From: Hydrogenophaga pseudoflava NBRC 102511
GTDB lineage: Bacteria; Pseudomonadota; Gammaproteobacteria; Burkholderiales; Burkholderiaceae_C
Length of the DNA stretch: 64,000 nucleotides
Assembly (NCBI RefSeq): GCF_001592285.1
Contig: NZ_BCWQ01000001.1
Span: 496,001-560,000, forward strand
Reading direction: 5' to 3'
In this document: in pieces, positions 57,996 through 64,000 of the stretch
Layout of the letters: each line of letters begins with the position of its first letter
Position numbering within the stretch: position 1 is the first letter of the stretch
The notes under the pieces: model-generated
Databases searched by the model: none
What the model was told of the DNA's origin: nothing
The model's input: only the letters and a program-made list of their open reading frames with translations
Program-made: the position numbers and the translations under genes

Positions 57996-58205
57996 GACAT
58001 TTGGAGGAACACAGGCGAGGGTTTTCTGCAACGCACGCCTTGACCGGTTATGAAACAAAAAGTAAACTAAAGTTGGTGAATGATGTCCGTACATGCATCG
58101 CATGATGCTGCATTTTTCGATCATGCAAATGACTTTTCAAGTCGTTTGCGCATTGTCTAACCATAGGCCATATCTCTGATATTGGGTGTAGGGAGTAGGG
58201 AATTT
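57996..58205. other. Low-GC spacer between IS remnant and subtilase gene
   Basis: About 210 bases, clearly AT-richer than the chromosome around them. They probably hold the decayed left end of the insertion element and the subtilase promoter. TATCTCTGATATTGG near 58168 and a poor ribosome site (GGGAGTAGGG) before 58206 are the only notable words. Confidence 0.4.
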
Positions 58206-60089
58206 ATGAAGAAGAAACAAATCCTGTCGCATATTCTTGTATTGACATCTGCGGTTTTTTTTGCTCATGGGGCTTATGCAGGTGGCAAGGAGGCGCAACC
58301 CCAGGTTGACCGTTCTGTCCAATCCAGACCACTCAATCAGGGTGGCATCATCATCAAGTACAAAACGGGACAGTTGAGTGGTCAAAAACTGACTCTGCAA
58401 CATGCAGGTCAAAATGCCGCAGGCTTGGGGTTTGGCAACGCCAGCGCGTCGGCCAACAAGTTTGGCATTACCCTGTACTTTGACAAGCCGTTGGCCACGG
58501 GTGCCTATCTGCTGAAGCAGAGTGCTCCTCTTTCCCAAAATCGGCTCAAAGAGTTGATTCAGGAAATCGCCAAAGATCCGGCGGTGGAGTATGTCGAGCC
58601 CGATGCCTGGATGCGCCGTCAGTTTGTGCCGAACGACCCTGGTTATTCATCTTTCCAATGGCACTACGGGGCCGGGGTTGGAGGGGTCAATCTGCCCGCT
58701 GCCTGGGATATCAGCCAGGGGACTGGTGTGCGGGTCGCGGTGCTGGACACCGGCATCACCAGCCATCCTGATCTTGATGCCAACAGGGTCGGTGGCTACG
58801 ATTTTGTTTCTCATGCATGGGTGGGAAATGATGGAACGGGGCGCGACAGCGATCCGTCGGATCCTGGTGACTGGGTGGCCTACGCGGATTCTGTGGGGTT
58901 AACGTTCGGCGGATTTTTTGAAGGTTGCCCTGAAGAGGATTCCAGCTGGCATGGCTCCCACGTTGCAGGGACCATTGCGGCGGTGACCAACAACTCCACA
59001 GGCGGTGCTGGCGTTGCTTTTGGTGCCAAAGTGGTTCCCGTACGTGTGTTGGGGAAGTGCGGGGGATATGCTTCGGACATCGCTGATGGCATTGTCTGGG
59101 CGGCCGGCGGCAGCGTGGCGGGTGTTCCTGTCAATACCCATGCGGCGTCAGTGATCAATATGTCACTGGGTGGCGAGGGTGTCTGTTCCAATACATTCCA
59201 GGCGGCGATCAACAGCGCGCGCAGCCGGGGGGCTACGGTCGTGGTGTCAGCGGGCAATGACAGCGTCAGCACCGTGAATGCGCAGCCTGCCAATTGTGAG
59301 GGTGTCATTGCTGTCTCTGCGACGACTTCTTCGGGAGGCATTGCCAGCTATTCCAATTTTGGCCCTCACGTCGGGTTGGCGGCCCCAGGCAGCCTTGTTT
59401 ATTCCACGGTCAACAGTGGAACCACTTCACCTGTAGGACCTGCGTATGCCAACTACTATGGCACATCCATGGCGGCGCCTCACGTTGCGGGTGTCGCTGC
59501 CCTGCTGCTCGCTCAAAACCCTGCGTTGACGCCCAACCAGGTTGCTGCGCGGCTCAAACTGGGTTCAAAACCGTTTCCTGCGTCATGCCCGCAGTGCGGT
59601 GCGGGTTTGCTCAATGCATACACCGCTCTGGTGCCGCCTTCCTTTGAGGCTGGAACTGTTTTCAGGTTTTACAACCTGTTCAACGGCATCCATCTGTTCA
59701 CTGGCAATACCGCTGAGCGTGACATTGTTTTGGGTGCCATTCCATCGTACCAATACGAGCGTGCTGCATTCAAAGTTAAGCCGGCGGCTGAGGCCGGAAT
59801 GTTGCCGGTCTATCGGTTTCGGAACACGAGGAATGGGGCCTATTTCTACACCATCAATCAGGCAGAAAAGAATATCGTAGACGGTATTCCATATTTCGTG
59901 CTCGAAGGCGTTGCATGGTATGCCTCTGCTGCTCCTGCTGCAGGAACCATTCCATTGCATCGATTCATGTACAAGCCGACCGGCTCGCATTTTTATTCCT
60001 ACTCTTCCGCTGAAGTGGCCTATATCCAGTCCTCGTTGTCTCATCTCTACCAATACGAAGGCATTGGGTTTTACGTCTGGCCTCTGTGA
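58206..60089 (+). CDS. Secreted subtilisin-like (S8) serine protease with DUF5648-like repeats
   Basis: Extracellular or cell-surface protease of 627 residues. A signal peptide ends in GAYAG near residue 26. A propeptide of about 125 residues follows, then the S8 domain with the triad Asp181 (AVLDTGI), His249 (SWHGSHVAGT) and Ser421 (YGTSMAAPHVAG). From residue 485 three tandem modules follow (VFRFYN...HLFTGN, VYRFRN...YFYTIN, LHRFMY...HFYSYS), each ending in a YEG/YER-like turn; they resemble DUF5648 repeats, possibly carbohydrate binding. GC content is well below that of the neighbours and the gene sits next to a dead insertion element, so recent transfer is likely. No secretion genes adjoin it. 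Confidence 0.92.
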   Translation: MKKKQILSHILVLTSAVFFAHGAYAGGKEAQPQVDRSVQSRPLNQGGIIIKYKTGQLSGQKLTLQHAGQNAAGLGFGNASASANKFGITLYFDKPLATGAYLLKQSAPLSQNRLKELIQEIAKDPAVEYVEPDAWMRRQFVPNDPGYSSFQWHYGAGVGGVNLPAAWDISQGTGVRVAVLDTGITSHPDLDANRVGGYDFVSHAWVGNDGTGRDSDPSDPGDWVAYADSVGLTFGGFFEGCPEEDSSWHGSHVAGTIAAVTNNSTGGAGVAFGAKVVPVRVLGKCGGYASDIADGIVWAAGGSVAGVPVNTHAASVINMSLGGEGVCSNTFQAAINSARSRGATVVVSAGNDSVSTVNAQPANCEGVIAVSATTSSGGIASYSNFGPHVGLAAPGSLVYSTVNSGTTSPVGPAYANYYGTSMAAPHVAGVAALLLAQNPALTPNQVAARLKLGSKPFPASCPQCGAGLLNAYTALVPPSFEAGTVFRFYNLFNGIHLFTGNTAERDIVLGAIPSYQYERAAFKVKPAAEAGMLPVYRFRNTRNGAYFYTINQAEKNIVDGIPYFVLEGVAWYASAAPAAGTIPLHRFMYKPTGSHFYSYSSAEVAYIQSSLSHLYQYEGIGFYVWPL

Positions 60090-60131
60090 GGCTCACCTTG
60101 TGAACAGGGCAAGCGGCACGGTATCGACCTG

Positions 60132-61706
60132 TCATGGCTGATACCGCGATCGCAATTCCCGCTTCAACAGCTTCCCGCTCGGATTCTTCGGCAGCGCCTC
60201 AGCGAACACCACGCGCTTGGGGCATTTGAAATGCGCCATGTGTTCGCTGCAATGCGCCATCACCTCGTCCTCGGTCAATGACTGTCCGGCCTTGACCACG
60301 ATCACGGCGGTGACCGCTTCCACCCATTTCGGGTCGGGCAGGCCGATCACCGCCACCTCGCTGACGGCGGGCAGGCGGTAGATCATTTCTTCCACCTCGC
60401 GGCTGGCGACGTTTTCGCCGCCGGTCTTGATCATGTCCTTCTTGCGGTCGACGACGGTGATGTAGCCCTCGGCGTCGATGGTGGCCAGGTCGCCGCTGTG
60501 GAACCAGTCGCCGCTGAAGCTGGCGGCGGTCTTTTCGGGGTCGTTGAAGTAGCCGAGCATCAGGTGCGGCGAGCGGTGCACGATCTCGCCGACTTCGCCC
60601 ACGGCCACGTCCTGCATGTCGTCGTTCACCACGCGGGTCTCGACGTTGATGACGGCCTTGCCGCACGAGCCCGGTTTGCGCAGCTGGTCCTCGGGCGCCA
60701 GCATGGTCGCCAGCGGCGCAATCTCGGTCTGGCCGTAGAGGTTCCACAGGCGAACATTCGGCAGCCGCGCCGCCAGTTCCTTCAAGACTTCCACCGGCAT
60801 GATCGACGCGCCGTAGTAGCCCTTGGCCAGGTGCCTGAGCTTGTCTGCGTCGAACAGCGGTGAGCGCAGCAGCGCGATCCAGACCGTGGGCGGTGCGAAG
60901 AAGCTGGTGATCTGGTGCTGTTCCAGCAGCGCCAGCAGGTGGTCGGGCGTGGGCTTGCCGGTGATGACGTTGCGGCTGCCGATGTAGATGGCGGGGCCGA
61001 AGAACACGTCCAGCTGCGCGCAGTGGTACAGGGGCAGGGCGTGCAGCGTGCGGTCGGCTTCGGCCACCTCGGCGTTGATGACGCAGCTGACGTACTGCCA
61101 GAGCACCGCGTCGTGCGTGAGCATGGCGCCTTTGGGCATGGACTCGGTGCCGCTGGTGTAGACGATCTGCGCCAGGTCGTGGCTCTGGGTGCCCACGGCC
61201 GGCAGCGGGTCGGTGCAGGCGGTCAGCTCGTCGAAGCGGTGCATGCCCGGCGCCGGCAAGGTGGGGTCTTCGCTGGGCAGCCAGATGAACTGCTGCACCT
61301 GGGTCTCCAGCGCCGAGGCTTCGCGCGCCAGGCCGGCCAGGCCGCTGTCGGTGGCCAGGGTGCGGGCGCCGGCGTGGCGCAGGATGTAGGCGACTTCTTC
61401 CGCCTTGAGCATGAAGTTGATCGGCACCAGCACCGCGCCGCGGCGGGCCAGGGCGAAGCGCAGCGCCGCGAAGCCGTGCGAGTTGCGCGCCAGCACCGCC
61501 ACCTTGTCGCCTTCGCCCACGCCGATCCGGTGCAGACCTGCCGCCAGCCGCGTGACCAGGGCGTCGAATTCGGCGTAGGTCCAGCTGGTGGCGCCGCAGG
61601 TGATCGCGGTCTTGGCCGGCAGGCGCCGGGCGGTGCGGTGCAGCGCGTCGGCTATGGTCTGGCGGCGGATGGCGGGGGCGAGCGGGGGCAGGGGCTTGGC
61701 GGACAT
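60132..61706 (-). CDS. Acyl-CoA synthetase (AMP-binding, fatty-acid type)
   Basis: Adenylate-forming ligase of 524 residues that activates a carboxylic acid to its CoA thioester. The ATP motif is IVYTSGTESMPKGAMLTH (Glu replaces a usual Thr), then NLYGQTEIAP, then GDWFHSGDLATIDAEGYITVVDRKKDMIKTGGENV, and the C-terminal Lys in NPSGKLLKREL. The family includes long-chain and medium-chain fatty acid ligases; the chain length is open. The ATG at 61706 is 54 bases from the divergent mlaE-like gene. Confidence 0.9.
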   Translation of the reverse strand: MSAKPLPPLAPAIRRQTIADALHRTARRLPAKTAITCGATSWTYAEFDALVTRLAAGLHRIGVGEGDKVAVLARNSHGFAALRFALARRGAVLVPINFMLKAEEVAYILRHAGARTLATDSGLAGLAREASALETQVQQFIWLPSEDPTLPAPGMHRFDELTACTDPLPAVGTQSHDLAQIVYTSGTESMPKGAMLTHDAVLWQYVSCVINAEVAEADRTLHALPLYHCAQLDVFFGPAIYIGSRNVITGKPTPDHLLALLEQHQITSFFAPPTVWIALLRSPLFDADKLRHLAKGYYGASIMPVEVLKELAARLPNVRLWNLYGQTEIAPLATMLAPEDQLRKPGSCGKAVINVETRVVNDDMQDVAVGEVGEIVHRSPHLMLGYFNDPEKTAASFSGDWFHSGDLATIDAEGYITVVDRKKDMIKTGGENVASREVEEMIYRLPAVSEVAVIGLPDPKWVEAVTAVIVVKAGQSLTEDEVMAHCSEHMAHFKCPKRVVFAEALPKNPSGKLLKRELRSRYQP

Positions 61707-61760
61707 GGGCGAAATCTCCTGTTGTCTCCAGTTACAGCGGCCCGTTTTATCATCGCCCGA

Positions 61761-62579
61761 ATGTCCGGTCCACCGCTCGTTTCCACTGCCCTCGACCGCT
61801 CGCTCGGCGGCTGGGGCCGTCGTGTCCGGGCCTCCTGGGCTTCGTGGTGGCATGTGCTGCTGCTGGGCGCGCAGGTGATGGTGCTGGCCCTGGCGCCGTC
61901 GAGCTACGCGCAGGGCGCGCAGCGCAGCGCGGTGCTGCAGCAGATCTACCGCGCCTCCACACCGCTGATGCCCGGCTTCCTCACGCTGTCGGCGCTGCTG
62001 AGCCTGGTGCTGATCCGTATCGTGGTCGCGACCGCCTACAGCTATGGGCTGTCGCAGTACGCGCTGGAGGTGCTGGTGCGCACCCTGGTGCTGGAGATCA
62101 TTCCGTTGTACGCCGCGATGTTCGTGGCGCTGCGCCACACCATGCCCGAGGCCCAGCGCATCCGCAGGCGGCTGTCGCAACAGCACCGCAGCGGCGTGCA
62201 GCACGAGGAGCAGACCCTGCTGCGCACCGAGCTGCTGCCGCGCGCGCTGGGGGGCATCTTCTCGGTGCTGCTGCTGGCGGCGGTGAGCTGCGTGATCGCC
62301 CTGGTGCTCACCTATTTCAATGTCTACGGCTTCTCGCACTGGGCGCTGCCGGCCTACACACTCGCGGTCGGGCAGGTGTTCAAGCCGGCCGTGGTGCTCA
62401 TCTTCAGCCTCAAGACCCTGTTCTTCAGCCTGTCGGTGGCCATCGTGCCGCTGGCCGCCAGCGCGCGGCGCGACGAGGCCGGCGGTTTCGGCCGCCTGAG
62501 CGACATCTCCGAATTCGCGCGCCTGCTCTCGGTGCTGCTGCTGGTGGAGGTGACCTCGCTGCTGGGCAACTACTACTGA
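61761..62579 (+). CDS. MlaE/YrbE family ABC transporter permease
   Basis: Inner-membrane permease of 272 residues with five to six hydrophobic segments; the region LVLRTLVLEIIPLYAAMFVALR corresponds to the conserved MlaE core, though E-loop residues differ from the standard enzyme. With the MCE protein and lipoprotein downstream it would move phospholipids across the envelope. The first ATG, at 61761, is used. Only three bases separate it from the next gene. Confidence 0.82.
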   Translation: MSGPPLVSTALDRSLGGWGRRVRASWASWWHVLLLGAQVMVLALAPSSYAQGAQRSAVLQQIYRASTPLMPGFLTLSALLSLVLIRIVVATAYSYGLSQYALEVLVRTLVLEIIPLYAAMFVALRHTMPEAQRIRRRLSQQHRSGVQHEEQTLLRTELLPRALGGIFSVLLLAAVSCVIALVLTYFNVYGFSHWALPAYTLAVGQVFKPAVVLIFSLKTLFFSLSVAIVPLAASARRDEAGGFGRLSDISEFARLLSVLLLVEVTSLLGNYY

Positions 62580-62582
62580 TCC

Positions 62583-63620
62583 ATGGACCGTTCAACGATG
62601 AACCCTGCCGACCATGTCCCGCCGCCGGAGCCCACGCCGCCTCCGGTGAAGAACCTGGAGTTCAAGGCGGCGCTGCTGCTCGCTTTCCTGCTGTTGCTGG
62701 TGGTGGGCTCGGCGCTGTACGTGGCCTACGCGCGCGGCGCCTTCGAGCGCACCCAGCGGCTGGTGCTGGTGGCGCCCGACTCGGAAGGGGTGTCGGTGGG
62801 CATGAACCTCACCTTCGCCGGTTTTCCCATCGGCCGCGTGGGGCGCATCGAACTGGCCGAGGACGGCAATGTGCAGATCCTGGTGGACGTGCCGGTGAAG
62901 GATGCGAAGTGGCTGCGCAGCTCCAGCATCTTCACCATGGAGAAGGCCCTGGTTGGCGGCACCAAGATCAAGGCCTTCAGCGGCGTGCTGACCGATCCAC
63001 CGCTGGAAGACGGCGCGGTGCGCCAGGTGCTCAGCGGCGACGCGGCGGCCGAGATCCCGGGCATCGTGGCGTCCATCAAGGAGTTGATTGGCAACCTCAA
63101 TGCCCTGACCAACGCCGACGCGCCGCTGCCACAGAGCCTGGTGCACCTGCAGGGCACGGCGGCGAAGCTCAACGGGCCGCAGGGGGCGATGGGCGCGCTG
63201 TTCGGCAACGAGGCGGATGCGAAGAAGGTGGTCGAGGCCATCGACCGGGCCAACACGCTGCTGGCGCGGGTGGACCAGCTCACCGGCCGGCTCGACAGCC
63301 TGGTGGCCAACGCCGACAAACAGGTGTTCGGCCAGGGTGCCGGCCCCGGCGGCACGGCGCAGGGTGGCCTGGTGCAGGACGCGCGCGGCACGGTGAAGCA
63401 GCTCGACGGCCTGCTGGCGGACGCGCGCGTGAGCCTGCAGAAGGTGGACAAGCTGCTGGTGGACGCGCAGGCCATCACCGCCAACACCCGCGAGGCCACC
63501 ACCGACCTGCACCTGCTGCGCGCCGAGGTCGACGCCAGCCTGCGCAAGGTGGAGTCGCTGATCAACGAGGTCAACCGCCTGTGGCCGCTCAAGCGCGACG
63601 CCGAAATCCAGCTCAAATGA
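62583..63620 (+). CDS. MlaD family (MCE domain) protein
   Basis: Membrane-anchored periplasmic lipid-binding protein of 345 residues. One membrane segment near residues 28-50 is followed by an MCE domain (residues 58-140, starting RLVLVAPDSEGVSVGMNLTF) and a long helical tail (residues 180-340) that may form a tunnel. A second ATG at 62598 is possible. It is joined to the lipoprotein gene by an ATGA-type overlap. Confidence 0.9.
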   Translation: MDRSTMNPADHVPPPEPTPPPVKNLEFKAALLLAFLLLLVVGSALYVAYARGAFERTQRLVLVAPDSEGVSVGMNLTFAGFPIGRVGRIELAEDGNVQILVDVPVKDAKWLRSSSIFTMEKALVGGTKIKAFSGVLTDPPLEDGAVRQVLSGDAAAEIPGIVASIKELIGNLNALTNADAPLPQSLVHLQGTAAKLNGPQGAMGALFGNEADAKKVVEAIDRANTLLARVDQLTGRLDSLVANADKQVFGQGAGPGGTAQGGLVQDARGTVKQLDGLLADARVSLQKVDKLLVDAQAITANTREATTDLHLLRAEVDASLRKVESLINEVNRLWPLKRDAEIQLK

Positions 63621-64000
63621 ACATGACACTTCGAAGCGCCCTCTGGCTCTGCTGTGCCTCGCTCCTGGTGGCCTGCAGCAGCACGCCCCCGCCGCCCGAC
63701 TGGCAGATGAACGCCAGGAGCAGCGCCGAGCGCGCGGCGGAGGCCTGGCTCAGTGGCAACAGCAAGGTGGAAGAGGTGGAGTTCCTGCGCGCGCGCGGCG
63801 AGGTGGCGCGCACCGCGCAACCGGCGCTGCTGGCGCGGCTGGAGCTGACGCGCTGCGCCACCCGCGTGGCGGCGCTGGTGTTCGAGCCCTGCGCGGGTTA
63901 CGAGGCGCTGGTTGCCGACGCCGCACCCGCCGAGCAGGCCTATGCGCGCTACCTGGCCGGCCAGGCGACGGCGGCCGACGCGGCCCTGCTGCCGCCGGCG
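63617..64000 (+). CDS. Lipoprotein of the Mla-like operon, 3' end cut by window
   Basis: The first 128 codons of a gene that overlaps the MCE gene by four bases. The start MNMTLRSALWLCCASLLVAC has a lipobox ending at Cys20. The mature part (PPDWQMNARSSAERAAEAWL) is Ala-rich and helical and contains no motif I can name. By position it is an outer-membrane or periplasmic lipoprotein serving the same lipid transporter. Confidence 0.75.
   Translation, partial: MNMTLRSALWLCCASLLVACSSTPPPPDWQMNARSSAERAAEAWLSGNSKVEEVEFLRARGEVARTAQPALLARLELTRCATRVAALVFEPCAGYEALVADAAPAEQAYARYLAGQATAADAALLPPA

Noticed and set aside
57996-58205. Attachment site or tRNA fragment flanking the low-GC subtilase gene
   Set aside because: No tRNA-like cloverleaf and no direct repeat of useful length on both sides; the insertion-element remnant explains the island better.

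Overview
The window is high-GC chromosomal DNA (roughly two thirds G+C) from a betaproteobacterium, most likely Burkholderiales of the Comamonadaceae type. The reasons are the dense, short-spaced gene layout, the creB/creC/creD set, the frcBCA-type fructose transporter, a complete Entner-Doudoroff gene block, and GC-rich intergenic repeats of a kind I associate with that family. The assignment comes from gene content and protein flavour only; no rRNA or tRNA gene is present. Both window ends cut genes: a transglycosylase/transpeptidase at the left and an Mla-locus lipoprotein at the right.

Layout. 1-2.5 kb: end of a peptidoglycan glycosyltransferase/transpeptidase. 2.5-9.8 kb (minus): polyol operon, read from the binding protein through two permeases, ATPase, short-chain dehydrogenase and mannitol-type dehydrogenase to an AraC regulator. 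10-14.6 kb: divergent LacI-family repressor and gluconokinase-TRAP operon with two identical operator palindromes. 14.7-21.6 kb: an AroE-like gene, creBC, a thioesterase/MarR/MATE insert, and creD behind a perfect cre tag. 21.7-24.9 kb: Lrp regulator, phhBA, and a ribB-type gene under an FMN riboswitch. 24.9-26.9 kb: an unknown protein and a VOC-HD fusion. 27-30.6 kb: a small nitrosative-stress-like block (P450 behind an NsrR-type palindrome, hemerythrin-like protein, Yip1-like membrane protein, MarR regulator, remnant of a Crp/Fnr regulator). 30.6-43.2 kb: Entner-Doudoroff operon zwf-pgl-edd-eda-pgi-mgsA, a PfkB-type fructokinase, and the divergent frcBCA-mutarotase-ROK operon. 43.2-57.2 kb: housekeeping genes (orphan LolD-like ATPase, miaA, Bcr/CflA exporter, lipoproteins, rnk-like gene, gdhA, mutL, DedA, amiC, tsaE, queG, CYTH-CHAD protein). 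57.2-60.1 kb: a heavily deleted IS5-type transposase beside a low-GC secreted subtilase with DUF5648-like repeats, the clearest sign of transfer. 60.1-64 kb: acyl-CoA synthetase and an mlaE-mlaD-lipoprotein operon with no ATPase gene between its members.

How it fits together. The sugar genes form a funnel. Polyols are imported and oxidised to ketoses. Fructose is imported, perhaps after mutarotation, and phosphorylated. Gluconate is imported by a TRAP system and phosphorylated. Fructose 6-phosphate passes through Pgi and Zwf-Pgl, while 6-phosphogluconate enters directly, and both end at Edd-Eda. Each branch has its own regulator (AraC, ROK, LacI), and the Entner-Doudoroff block carries a HexR-like palindrome upstream of zwf.

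The strongest leads for new biology are the NsrR-box P450, which lacks the usual acid-alcohol pair, and its neighbours; the operator-terminator-operator leader of gntK; and the near-leaderless 39-codon ORF plus hairpin ahead of the rnk-like gene.
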